64,000 nucleotides of DNA from Rhizophagus irregularis (GCF_026210795.1 NC_089447.1:994501-1058500), one strand, 5' to 3'. Counted from the first letter of the stretch, positions 47,733 through 58,287 are shown. Notes: generated by a model not told the origin, from the sequence alone. Program-made: numbers and translations.

Positions 47733-48280
47733 AAGTAAAATGTTTTTTTTATATTTAAAATCACATTAAAATAAAAGATATTTATAGGAAAATTTTAACG
47801 CTCACCCCAGGTGAAAATCACCTGATCATGTGATTTAAATTTTGTGATTTTGTTTAAATTTTTTTTATATGGAAAATCTTAAAATTTTAAAAGTAATTTA
47901 AAAAATTCTTTACATTTTTACATAATAAAATATATAAATAATTAATTGATAACGTGTAGAATTTTTTTCTCTTTCTAATGAATATTTTATTATAATTATT
48001 AAGTAAAAAATGATTAACTTTCATTAGAAGTAACTGTGTAAAAAAAAAAACACTTATATTTTTTCCCCAAACCTCCCACCCACCATAGGACAGATAGTCT
48101 TTATATAGTTTTTTCCGAACCCCTTAAAAAATTAAAAAAAATGCATTGCACCGTTATACACTTTCGTGTTCGCTCTAATTAAGTAATTTGTGACGCAATT
48201 AAATTATAAATTAGTAAACGCACATATATACATTATTTTATTGATATTAAATCAACAAATACCTTGACGAACTTGTATAT
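47733..48280. other. Gap before the MULE region
   Basis: AT-rich. It contains CTCACCCCAGGTGAAAATCA at about 47803, matching the TCACC-AGGTGA palindromes at 51258-51416. It could mark the left border of the MULE, but no convincing terminal repeat pair is visible. Confidence 0.4.
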
Positions 48281-48380
48281 ATCCATATACTACATCTTGT
48301 ATTTAATATCCATATACTACGTCTTGTATTAATATCCTTATATCTTGTATTAATATCCATATACTATGTTTTGTATTAAT
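48281..48380. repeat. Tandem repeat, four units of about 26 bases
   Basis: Units at 48281, 48308, 48334 (shortened to 21 bases) and 48355, with the consensus ATCCATATACTACGTCTTGT plus ATTAAT. It lies about 120 bases 3' of the MULE transposase remnant on its coding strand. Confidence 0.75.
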
Positions 48381-48498
48381 ATTTTCGCATCTACCTTCTA
48401 CCAATTGGGCATTTTTTTTGGTAATGTCCAGATTGACCACATAAAAGACATTTTCGCTGTACTCTTGTAGTTTAATTATCATTTATTTCTGTAACTTC

Positions 48499-51128
48499 TC
48501 ACATTGGAATTCTTCTTTTTGACAATTCTAATACACTCTTTAATCTTCTTTTAGAAGGAGCTCCCCGAATTTTAGTAACATTAGGATCAGTAATCTGATC
48601 AATTAAATCTTTTTGTAATGAAATTATGTTAGCATTCTGTGCAGCTCTTTCTATACCATTAATTTCTTCTAAATTATCATCATCACCAACTTCTATACTT
48701 CTTTCATGTTTTGATGCAATAAATTCTTTCAATAACCGAATTAATTCACAATCACTATTAGTTTCTAAAGCAATATTAACAGCTGTTTTTGCTATTGAAA
48801 ATGCTATACCAAATCGATTTCTTTGAGAAGTATTTTGCTGATGAATACTTTTATTATCATCTAATCCTTGAAATTGTCGCATGTTTTGAAGTATAAAATT
48901 AATTTGATAAGATGATGATGATGAAGAATTATCATTTGATTCTATTGCAGTAAGAATTGGCAAATTTTCAACGTTACCCTCTAAGTTTGTTAAAATACTA
49001 TCTTTATACCATCTATTTGGTATAATACTAATATGAAACTTCGCTATACCTGAATATAACATAACATGCCAAAAATGTCGACAAATTATACCTTTAGTTA
49101 CACTTTCCATACATGTACAAAGATGACTGCCATCATCTAATAATATTACTAAATTTTCACGTTTTGAAAGTCCACCTACACGACGTATTCTCCATGTTTC
49201 AATAATATTTATAGAATCAATACCATTTAAAAAAGATTGTAATATTATTTGTGGTTCATCAACTACATCTTCTATAAAATAATTATCAACAGTATCAGAT
49301 TCTAAAACCTATATATTATATATAATAATATAATAAATAAACTTAATTAACAATAATAAAATACTATGTAATTCAATAAATAAATTTAATACTTACATTA
49401 TCAAATGATAAAACTAGTTGACCTTCATAAGTAAGTGATTGAGAAATTTGAAATCTTTGCCAGGATAATACAAGAGGCGTTAAAAAATGATTGAGAATTG
49501 CATCAATATTAGAGAAAAATTGTGAAGCTAAATGTGGTAATCCAACCGTTGTTTGTTGTGCCTTAAGGTCAACTAATTTACAATATTGAGATTCATCATC
49601 ATGTCTTTTATTGATTGCTTTTTCAACATCACAAAGAGAACTAGTACTATTTACTGCCTTTTTAATAATACCATTAAATGATTCAACGCTTTGAGTACTT
49701 TGGATACCCGCATTGAATTGAAATGGTGAATACGATTTGGCCCAACTAGAACGATTAGAATATAATACTTTAGTTATATATGAACAGCTTTCTGGAAATG
49801 TACTCATCATAACTTTCCAATGTTGTTCAAATAACTCAACACTTAATGTATTTCTACATAAATAAAATGCCTTACTAAAAGATGGAAATGCTTCACCTAA
49901 TTTATTTTTAAGATGTTTGATAATATTTTGCCAAATATGAAAAAGGCAATAAAAGTGAGGTGTTGTTGGAAAAACATGAGATGCAGCATTAATTAAACCA
50001 GGTTCTGAATCCATCTAAAATGCTTTTGGAGTTGTTTTATCAGTTGCTTCCATTAAACATTTCAAAATCCAAATATATGTTGACGCCATCTCATCTTCTA
50101 CCAAAGCATTAGCTACATTTCGAAATTTTCCATAATTATCTCTCACCATAAAGACACTCAAATACATATTATATTTGTTAGTTTTACAGGTATTATCATT
50201 TAACACCACATCATGGAATCTTTGATACAAATCCTGTTGAAATGGTGACATCCAAAAAATACCAGATAAACGTCTTTCATTACCAGAATGCCGAACAAAT
50301 ACCTTCCAATTTGAATCTTCAGTCATTTTTTCAAAAAGAACATTAAGTAATAAACCAGAATCAAGGTTTTCATCTTTATTATTTCCATGTAACTTGTAAA
50401 TTGAATTATAGACGTCCTGTTTGTGAAAAACATGTTCTGGGTATTTTTTTTTAAGAATTTCTAATTGTACAATAGGCGCAACTTTGCAATCTGTAAAAAA
50501 TGCTAAGTCTTGCATCATGTCATCATTAAACTGTCTATATCTAGCATTAAGATGAGCTATTTGGGCTGAGTTTAATTCATGATTATGGGAATCTATTAAT
50601 GTTGTACATCTTATACGTTGTTCAGTTTTTGGTAATTTAAAATTACAATGCCATTCACAATTGGTTTTGTTAGAGTTACGCAAATGATGTACATTTTGAT
50701 TAATTATTTTTCAACCTTCATAATTACCATTTAAGGAACAACGAAATGATTTATGACGAATAATAGAATGATCATTTATGTCTTTATTATTTCGATATAT
50801 TTGATAACCAAATCCTCTTTCCAAACAGTAATTATACATAAATTTATCAACAGACATCCAGTCATCAAACATATCTCCAATATGAAGATTATATTGATAA
50901 ATAGGAAAGTTTGAATTATTATTAGAATAGTTAAAAGTATTTGTATTATCAATAACTGGGTTTATAGGTTCTACTTCTAGTTCAATAAAAACATTATCGT
51001 TAGGAGATATAATAGTATTTCATATGCCATGCTTTACACCACTTTCAATAAAAAAGCCGGGTCGTTGGTGTAAAAACATCTTCAATATCTTTTAGAAAAT
51101 TTATAAATGATTCCCAGTCCAATTTCAT
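48499..51128 (-). pseudogene. MULE transposase (FAR1-like), disabled
   Basis: The minus strand encodes the FAR1/MULE order. First is a C2HC (WRKY-GCM1-like) DNA-binding finger: S-F-R-C-S, then C-E-W-H-C-N-F and S-H-N-H-E-L (about 50560-50760). Next is the MULE DDE domain with V-V-L-N-D-N-T, D-S-E-P-G-L-I-N-A, C-L-F-H-I-W-Q-N-I and S-V-E-S-F-N-G-I-I. A SWIM finger, C-T-C-M-E-S then G-I-I-C-R-H-F-W-H, lies at 49100-49060. A GTAAGT...ATAG intron spans about 49398-49309. Stops break the frame near 51060, at 50713-50711 (TGA) and at 50017-50015 (TAG, just before the DSEP motif), and the first 70 codons are out of frame. It encoded a cut-and-paste transposase; this copy cannot. The C-terminal 203 codons are still open. 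Confidence 0.8.
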
Positions 51129-51239
51129 TATGGTGAAAGAGGCGTAAATATAAAATATCACCGTGTAAATTATCACATTAATATTAATAGGGGTAATAGT
51201 AACTTTACAAGAAAAAAATTTTTACGCATTTGTATCAAT

Positions 51240-51467
51240 ACAAATGTAATACAAAATAAGGTGAAAATCACCACAGGTGAAATAAAAATTTTTAATTATT
51301 AAATTCACCTAGGGTGAAAAAATTTAAAAATCACCCAGGGTTAAATTAAATTTTTAATTATTAAATTCACCTAGGGTGAAATTAATTAATTTTTATTAGT
51401 AAAATCACCTAAGGTGAAATTTAAATTAATTCATATTTATAATATATTTAAAAAAGGATAAATCTAA
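51240..51467. repeat. Cluster of TCACC-AGGTGA palindromes
   Basis: Five imperfect copies of the palindrome TTCACCTAGGGTGAA lie at about 51258, 51303, 51332, 51366 and 51403, spaced 27-45 bases and separated by TTTTTAATTATTAAAT. They sit just outside the 5' end of the MULE coding region, and a similar motif lies at 47803 on the other side. They may be subterminal repeats of that transposon. Confidence 0.5.
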
Positions 51468-51782
51468 TTGTAACAGCCTGTTACGCATCTTATTTGTAAC
51501 AACCCCAATTTTATCCAATTAAAATTTAAGATCAGGCGTAATGTAAACAAAAATAAAAGATCAGTCATGTAACTAAGACAAAAAAATTTTTTAAAAAATT
51601 TCAAGAAACTGCTTATAACTTAAAATTTTATCTATGAAACTGTCTTAAATACATTAAGTAAAAGTTTTCCAAATTAAATTTTGCATATAAAAATTTTATT
51701 TGTGAAACACATATTAAATTTATTATTAAAAAAAAATAAAAAAAGGATGTTACAAATAAGATATGTAACAGGCTGTTACAAA
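51468..51782. mobile_element. MITE with 34-base terminal inverted repeats
   Basis: The left end begins TTGTAACAGCCTGTTACGCA and runs to 51501; the right end (51748-51782) matches it inverted at 32 of 34 positions. Each terminus itself begins with a palindrome, TGTAACAGCCTGTTAC. The element is 315 bases with no coding capacity. No target duplication is obvious, so the superfamily is open. Confidence 0.7.
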
Positions 51783-51894
51783 TACATTTTTTCTTTAAAA
51801 AAAATAAGTAAAAAAAAATAGTTAAAAAAAGTTTTCTTAATACTTTATTAATTTGCTATATCAAAATAACTATATAATTAATAACCTTCACATT

Positions 51895-52200
51895 CAGGAC
51901 CCTGGATATCTCCAAAATAGTCATCGTCCAACACTTTCGGCAGATTAAGCCCATTTTTAGGGGGCTCAAAAAATTGTTTTTTGTAAATATCTCGGCATCT
52001 AGTAGTCCAATTTTGATGAACAATTTTTTAAATTGTAGAGCTAAAATGAGGGCTACAAAATAAAAAAAAGTTCATTAAAATTGAATCACTGGATGCTGAG
52101 ATATTTACAAAATATGATTTTTTGAGTTTTAGCAAAAAGGGGTGTTTTTGGCCAAAAGTTCATTATGACCTTTATATTATATATCCGGAGTTCTCCTTTA
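51895..52200. mobile_element. Foldback MITE, copy 1
   Basis: Starts AGGACCCTGGATATCTCC and ends near TCCGGAGTTCTCC, an imperfect inverted pair. The centre is a long hairpin: AATATCTCGGCATCTAGTAG and GAATCACTGGATGCTGAGAT pair across a loop that includes TTGTAGAGCT and AGGGCTACAA. The same layout recurs in the same orientation at 53069-53356. Confidence 0.6.
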
Positions 52201-53068
52201 CTGATCAGATGAATAAAGTAAAGTTTTTGACTTTTAAAAGGGTTAAAAATATTTTTATTTTTGCTTGAATAAACATGTTTACTATTGTTGGAAAAGTGTT
52301 ATATTGCATAAATATAATATTACTTTTAACCTGAAATTTTGATTTTAACGAAATTTAGGCCAGCATTATGAATCTGGCCAGAATCAAGAAAATTTTGGCC
52401 AGAATTATAATTTAAAAATTAATGAATTTTAATTAATCAAACTAATTTACCAAATATTAAATAAATAAATATATACCCAAAGACTATATCATATTAAGAA
52501 TTTGTATTATAATATCATAGTACAAAAATTTTCATCACTAATTTTGCTGAAATAACTAATGATTGTAAAATGTACTTTAATTTCTATAAAAGATACTAAT
52601 TAATATTAAAGAAAAATAATACACTAGAGTAAGAAAAAAAATAGTTGTGGATAAAGATAGAGAAATAATTAGTAAAAATAACTAATATTAAGAAAGATAT
52701 AAAAAGAAAAAAAGAAAAGAAGAACTCTAAAAATAAAAAAAACTCTAAATATATAACAAATTAAATATATAATCAATTTTTTACAAATAAATAAAAACAA
52801 TAATCTAGTAAATATAAAATGTTTTTTAAATTAAACAAATAAGTAATATACAGTAATTAGAATAGCCTTTTTTAATAGTTTTAAAATATTTCTTTGATTA
52901 GTGAAATATTAGTCTAAAAAAAATAAAAGGTAATAAGCATTAGAAAGTTTTTTTAAAGTTAAGAGGTTCAGATTTCAGAAAAGTAAAAAAAAAAGTAAAT
53001 ATAATAGTATTCTTTTTTGTAATTAAAGATATATAGTGAGTAATAATCTATTATTATAACAGATCATA
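52201..53068. other. AT-rich sequence without genes
   Basis: About 870 bases of A-rich sequence between two foldback MITEs. It contains short GCCAGAATTA motifs (52356-52405) like those in the hAT-type and pogo-like elements (TGGCCAGAATTA). I see no gene. Confidence 0.45.
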
Positions 53069-53356
53069 CTAGGACCCTGGACATTACATATACAACTCAG
53101 TGGTAACTTTTTCTAAATTTCACAAAAAAAAAATCAGTTTTTTGCGATTATTTTGGCATCCAGTGATCTAATTTATACAAACTTTTTTTGTTTTGTAGCT
53201 CTCATCGAGCTCTACAAAATAAAAAATAATCTGCATGAATTGGATCACTGGATACCGAGATAATTGCAAAAAACGGAAAATAAAAAAAGAGCAAATTGGA
53301 TCTTTTTTGGCAAAAAGTCAGTTATGAGTTCTATAAGAGATGTCTGGAGTTCTATC
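53069..53356. mobile_element. Foldback MITE, copy 2
   Basis: Starts AGGACCCTGGACATTACATA and ends at GTCTGGAGTTCTAT; read inward, the right end is AGAACTCCAGACATCTC. The hairpin centre pairs GCATCCAGTGATCTAATT and AATTGGATCACTGGATAC, and the loop pairs TTTTGTAGCTC with GAGCTCTACAAAA. It is diverged from copy 1 by about a third but has the same architecture. Confidence 0.6.
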
Positions 53357-54046
53357 ATACTATACAAATGTAAATTTTACTTGTTTTTATTTAATTTAAA
53401 TATTTTTTTTAAAAATATTTATTTATTTCAATATTTCAATTTTATTTAAATAATAGCTTTATTTTACAGTTACTTTAATTTAGTATTTATTATCAAAATT
53501 TAAACTTTAATAATTTTTTATATTTATTATAACAATTACTTTTATTATTAATAAAGTATAATAAAAACTTATTATATTTTAATATAATTATGTATTCAAA
53601 AAGTTATCTTAAAAGATGACTTTTTGAAATTTTTTTAAAAATTATTTTAAAATATATAAACCAAAAATTTAGAATTTTTTATATTTATACTTTTTAAAGT
53701 TATATTAGAAAATGTGAACTGTTATAAGTTTAAAGTGAAATACTAATAAAATTTGTGATTTTATTAGATATTAAATAATTATGTAATAGACAGAAAAATT
53801 TATATGATCAATTTTTTTTTTATAATATATAGATATATATTGTTTTTTACTTCACTCTAAACAATTAATAAACTATTTAACTAATAATTAATTATAATAT
53901 TTCTGTATTATTATATTATATGACTTACTATTACTGATTTTTTTACTAGTAAAAAGGTTTTTATACAGTTATTTAATCTAATAATCAATATAACTATAAA
54001 TGTAAATATGATAACAATAAATAAATATAATATAAAATAAATATAG

Positions 54047-54140
54047 TAGGTCCTGTGGTAACTTAACTAACAAAGTAGGGCAATTGCTAAGAGTAATCTG
54101 TTTCACATGTGATCTACCTACTGAGTTAAATAACCACCTG
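54047..54140 (-). other. tRNA-like relic (possible SINE head or tRNA pseudogene)
   Basis: On the minus strand, TTTAACTCAGTAGGTAGATC resembles a tRNA D arm with its A box (compare TAGCTCAGTNGGTAGAGC). AAACAGATTAC then follows where an anticodon arm would be. The T arm is unrecognisable (TTAGCAATTGCCC in place of GGTTCGAATCCC). Not a functional tRNA. Confidence 0.3.
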
Positions 54141-54210
54141 ATAGTGCACACATAGGTAATTTTATATTATGACGAGATTAATAATATTAGATGGGATTTA
54201 GTTTTATATA

Positions 54211-55171
54211 CAGTCAACTCCCTCTATAGTCACTCCCGTTATAGTCACATTCTACTATATAGTCACACCAGTTGAATGTTCAAAACACTTTATTATTAAA
54301 ATTTATCCTATATAGTCACAATCTATCTATAGTCACTATCACACCTATCCTCAAAAATCTTATATTAAAAAGAACCGTTTATAATCACAGTTATATAAAG
54401 AATATATTAAATAACTTGGCATCTAATAATCGTACAAAGATGTATCATAGCTTGTTAGAATCGTCTCACTGAGACGAATCGAATGGTGGTAGTTTTATCC
54501 TTTTCTGATCACTGGCTGACGAGTTATTCAACAAAATGTTGAACATCGGCATTATAATATTTCTTGATTTACGTTTACTGCGCCATTTAACATTTTGCTA
54601 GATTTCTCAGTACCTAGTGATTGTAAAAAGACGTTTTATAGCTCGTTGGAATCGCCTCATCGAGACGAATCGAATGGTGGTAAGCTCATCTCTCTGTGAT
54701 CAATATTGACGGAGTTATTACTTAAAAACCATTTAATATTTTTTAATTTCGGAAATTGATCTAGTGATTGGATTTCGATGTATCTTATACCATTAGAACC
54801 GTCTCATCAAGACGAATCGAATGGCGGTAAGATCATCTCTCTACGATTAATATTGGCAGAGTTATTACACAAAAACCATTAATATTTTTTTAATTTCGGA
54901 AATTAATCTAGTGATTGGATTTCGACGTATTTTATACCATTAGAACCGTCTCATCAAGACGAATCGAATGGCGGTAAGATCATCTCTCTACGATTAATAT
55001 TGGCGAAGTTATGATACAATAAAGTTTTAAGTATAATTCTGGCTAAAATTATGTTAATTTTTGGCCGGAATTATGATATACAAATATAAGAAATTTTTTA
55101 TATAGTCACATCTCTTTATAATCACCAAATATGGACTGTCCCAAATGTGTGACTATAAAGAGAGTTGACTG
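54211..55171. mobile_element. Intact pogo-like nonautonomous element
   Basis: 961 bases with termini CAGTCAACTCCCTCTATAGT and, inward from the right, CAGTCAACTCTCTTTATAGT. TA lies on both sides (54209-54210 and 55172-55173). Further TATAGTCAC motifs lie beneath each end. The centre has four tandem units beginning CTAGTGATTG or similar (54423, 54614, 54761, 54908). Units two and three are exactly 147 bases, each containing a GTCTC-ATC-GAGAC hairpin and GAATCGAATGG. This is the inverted sibling of the LINE-split copy at 37362-46189. No transposase is encoded. Confidence 0.85.
54423..55015. repeat. Tandem 147-base units within the pogo-like element
   Basis: Unit starts are 54423, 54614, 54761 and 54908; the first is 191 bases with an insertion, and units two and three are 147. 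Each carries a short palindrome (CGTCTCATC-AAGACGAATCG or similar) followed by GGTAAGATCATCTCTCTACG. The split sibling has three units in place of four. Confidence 0.8.
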
Positions 55172-55173
55172 TA

Positions 55174-56484
55174 TTTTACTTTATGTATTTATAAATTATA
55201 TTTTGTTTAATAAATTATCAAATGCGCAGCGGAAAAAAAAATAAAATAAAATAAAATAAATATAACTAAATAATTACTATAAACTAAATTAAATATTATA
55301 ACTATTCTACTATTTTATTAATTTATTTTATTCTATTTAATATTTACAGCTATAATATAGTATAAAATCTAAATCACATAATATATTTAATTATTCAATA
55401 GAATTAAATTATATAATTTACTGCAAGAAATAATATTTAATTAATTCATTTATTATTAAGTAATTAAGAATATTAATAACAGAATTAAATACAATTTTAA
55501 ATAGCATTGAGCATTCATTATTTCATTTTACTTTTTTCAATTATTATTTTATTTGAAATATACTTTTATATATTTTATTTTTAGTTGTTTTTGCAAAATG
55601 TAAAATAAATAAAATATTTGAAAAAATTTTTATTATTTAAAAAATTTTTTATATTAGATTAGTACTATTGAAAACATTGGATGTAGTATTTGATTTTCCT
55701 TCAATAGTACAAAAATTTGATCAAAAACTTTTAATATATATAAACTATTGGAAAACTGAAATCTTTCAATATCTCAATATCTCCAAATCTTTCAATTTCC
55801 AATAAAAAGTTATTGAATACTTTTTAAGTACATCATTACAACATGGCACTAAACCACATTTTACTTATAATTTTGAAACTTTTATTCAAAGGTTCAATAC
55901 AATAACTTTTGAAAAAATATAGTTAAATGTCATTTTAACTATAGGTATAAGTTAGAATTTAACAAATAACATATTGGCTGATTGGAAAAATCAAGCCAAT
56001 TAATATTTAAGCTCAGTTGATGGGTTCATTATATAACTGATGGGTTACTTATTGTAATTAGCATATAAAATTATGGGAGGCTTTTCTGATCAGCCAATAT
56101 GATTATTTTATAATGTAAAAGAATGCAACTTCCATACTCTGCACATAATGACAATAATTTAAGTTCAGATGGTTTTAACGGTTTTAGTTAACACTGAAAT
56201 TTAATATAAATAAAATTTTAAATATAAGCAGTTAGTATATAAACAACAAAATTTTTGTTAAATGTTACAAATGGTTATAAAATAAGATAATATATAATGA
56301 TAAAATATAAAAAAATTGAATAAATAATATTTAGTTATATTACATATTTTTTAAAAGTAAGTATGAAAAAAAAAAATATATATATATATATGTATGTATG
56401 TATATTCTGCTATTGTAAATTCTTGGAACAAAGTAATGAAAGTAATGACGATAATCAATAAAATACAGTATATTATTCAAAAAT
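55174..56484. other. Intergenic region including the start of segmental duplication copy 2
   Basis: The part from about 55610 on is homologous to 33900-34830. A MITE (55970-56101) interrupts it. An AT/GTAT microsatellite lies at 56370-56400, where the other copy carries a different MITE. I see no gene. Confidence 0.5.
55970..56101. mobile_element. Short MITE with CATATTGGCTGAT termini
   Basis: Perfect 13-base inverted ends CATATTGGCTGAT (55970-55982) and ATCAGCCAATATG (56089-56101) bound 132 bases with no coding capacity. The homologous site near 34200 lacks it, so it inserted after the segmental duplication, or was lost from the other copy. Confidence 0.65.
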
Positions 56485-57081
56485 TTAACCGTGGAAGTTA
56501 TTGCATCCAAGAATATTCTGTTGTTGATGAATTTGACATTGCAAATTATCCGTATTCATGTTATTTACAAAATTTACATGACTCTTATTAACGAAATTTC
56601 CGTTAATATAGTTTTGATTTTGATCTACTAATTGTGATGGTATGGTCGCAACTGGAGAGTAAGAATTCATAGAAGATTGATGATTTTGCGTATTCAAATT
56701 GTTTAAATTCATAATTTGATTAGACTTTGGTCTAACAATAATTTCAAATCCAGGAATTTCGAATTTAAAAATATTACATTGATTTACATGTTGTTGAAAA
56801 GGATCAAAAGTCGTCGAATTCGGTGAGTTAATAAAATAATTTGAAGCTAGTTGTCCATTAGTATTATAATTATTACTTTGCGATACATGAGGACAACATT
56901 GCGGAATTGAACTGACAGGATTAAGAGAATTTACAAAAGGTGTTTGAGAAATATTATTATTTGTCATGGAATGAGAATTAGTTTGATCGTAGAAATTATT
57001 TAAATTATTACGACTATCCGCATGTAAATCAGTTAATTGTAAATTACTAGAAAAATTGAGATTTTGATGATTTTGACTCAT
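56485..57081 (-). CDS. Asn/Gln-rich family protein, member C
   Basis: A single-exon ORF of 198 residues starting M-S-Q-N-H-Q-N-L-N-F-S-S-N. It is the closest relative of member B, with the same N-terminal Q-L-T-D-L-H-A-D-S-R-N-N-L-N, C-C-P-H-V-S-Q-S-N-N-Y, core N-I-F-K-F-E-I-P-G-F-E-I-I-V-R-P-K-S-N-Q and terminal G-C-N-N-F-H-G. Differences from B are mostly single residues plus small in-frame insertions in Asn/Gln tracts, so the reading frame has been kept while the flanks drifted. No known domain, membrane segment or signal peptide. The context AAAATGAGTCAAAAT matches B. Confidence 0.75.
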   Translation of the reverse strand: MSQNHQNLNFSSNLQLTDLHADSRNNLNNFYDQTNSHSMTNNNISQTPFVNSLNPVSSIPQCCPHVSQSNNYNTNGQLASNYFINSPNSTTFDPFQQHVNQCNIFKFEIPGFEIIVRPKSNQIMNLNNLNTQNHQSSMNSYSPVATIPSQLVDQNQNYINGNFVNKSHVNFVNNMNTDNLQCQIHQQQNILGCNNFHG

Positions 57082-57528
57082 TTTGAATATTTTATCTTAA
57101 AATATATTTTAGATATGTATTGTATATATTTTTTGTTGAAATAAAGATGATTGCGATGGTCTTGCTTTTGATCCTTTTATTATTAAAAAAAAATATATAT
57201 ACATATCAACTGCAGTGAAATCAAAACTTTAGAACTTGATGCAAAATTTAAATTGTGAACATCTGTTTGATCAATCAGTATATCGACCATGACAAAGCAT
57301 AATATACAAATAAACAAGATACAAAGAAATATGTATTTAATAATGCATCAAAATGTAATAAATAATACTCAAAAATGTATAGTGGTTAACTGGTTAAATT
57401 ACACGTTAAATTACACTGATTCATTTAGTCTTTACTCTTTATAATTCGAATGTTATTTAAATTTACTATATCAGGATTAAAAAAACAAGTGTAAACAAAT
57501 TTTTTCTTCGGAAATGTTTATTTTTCAA
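57082..57528. other. Promoter-side flank of member C
   Basis: AT-rich. The first 20-30 bases belong to the duplication. I see no gene in it. Confidence 0.5.
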
Positions 57529-57545
57529 AACCAATGTCAGAAAAT

Positions 57546-58270
57546 TTTTTTATTTTTATTTTTAGAAAACAGAAAAGCGAAACGGTAGATTCAATTACGC
57601 GGACAACATAAAATGAGTCTATATGTAATTCTATCACTACACGTCAAGCCACCCCGAAGCGTGACGAATTCTGTCCAGAGATATAGGGTGGCCCAACATA
57701 GTTGGGACCACCCTATATCTACACCTCTAACCCTCCCCTAAGGGGGTAATGCATTGGTCGTCTATGCTCCCAGTCTACACTACCTCAGGTTAGAGTCGAC
57801 CGCAAAGTATTCACAGCTCTTCAAATTGGTTGACCACTAAGTGGTTGGTAGTCCCGCCCCTACCTATTATATCCCCTAAGGGCCTTTTTCGGGTACCAAG
57901 ATGTTTTAACAAGAGCTATATGAACCTTATGGCAATCCGAATATCCTGAATTTACAGCTCAGATGAGACTCACAGGCTTGTGCAGAGTGGTAGCACCTAC
58001 CAGCTCCAGACGTTCGGTCGAGTCAGTGACCAGTCCTAGGACTCGCCATACCAGTCTACCAATGATCACATCAACCACCTCACCATCGGTTGGCATCATT
58101 TCAGCTCCCCCTAAGGGTACGGGATCTTCAACGCAGTTGGTGGCTGCGCACGCAGTAATATTCATAGCAAGGATCGTTGGCTGGACGATCTGAACCTGCG
58201 TCCTATTGATTGGTCAGATCAATAGGGAGTGTAGACGCCTTAGGCCATTACACTAGGGACGCCAATCCTT
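57546..58270 (-). mobile_element. tRNA-derived SINE-like retroposon
   Basis: A 725-base, relatively GC-rich element on the minus strand, bounded by a perfect 17-base target duplication AACCAATGTCAGAAAAT (57529-57545 and 58271-58287). Its 5' end (58270 downward) reads like a tRNA: A box TAGTGTAATGG at 58255-58245 and a weak B box GGTTCAGATC at 58196-58187, separated by a CCTATTGAT/ATCAATAGG hairpin. The 3' end is the A-rich CTAAAAATAAAAATAAAAAA typical of retroposons. The body has three CCCTAAGGG-type palindromes and a hairpin GATATAGGGTGG/CCACCCTATATC at about 57680-57720. It would be transcribed by RNA polymerase III and mobilised by a LINE. The 68-76-codon frames within it are not genes. 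Confidence 0.75.
58187..58255 (-). promoter_or_regulatory. Internal RNA polymerase III promoter (A and B boxes)
   Basis: The A box TAGTGTAATGG (58255-58245) fits TRGYNNARNGG well. The B box GGTTCAGATC (58196-58187) matches the first five positions of GGTTCGANTCC and departs afterwards. The spacing of about 50 bases is within the tRNA range. Confidence 0.5.
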
Positions 58271-58287
58271 AACCAATGTCAGAAAAT

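Larger units (their letters stand above)
55610..57090 (-). repeat. Segmental duplication, copy 2
   Basis: Matches 33900-35450 in the same orientation, including the 3' noncoding flank and the gene at 56485-57081. Noncoding identity is visibly lower than coding identity. It lacks the 103-base MITE of copy 1 and has a 132-base MITE that copy 1 lacks. Confidence 0.7.

Noticed and set aside
48281-48380. Possible CRISPR-like array of 26-base repeats
   Set aside because: The units are directly adjacent with no spacers, in a eukaryotic context; it is an ordinary minisatellite.
45928-54472. Identical 66-codon ORFs at 45928-46128 (-) and 54272-54472 (+)
   Set aside because: They lie at the same place in two recent copies of a nonautonomous pogo-like element; identity reflects shared recent ancestry of the whole element, and the predicted peptide has no family.
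57959-58193. ORFs of 68 and 76 codons on both strands
   Set aside because: They lie in the GC-rich body of the SINE-like retroposon, overlap each other on opposite strands and match no family.
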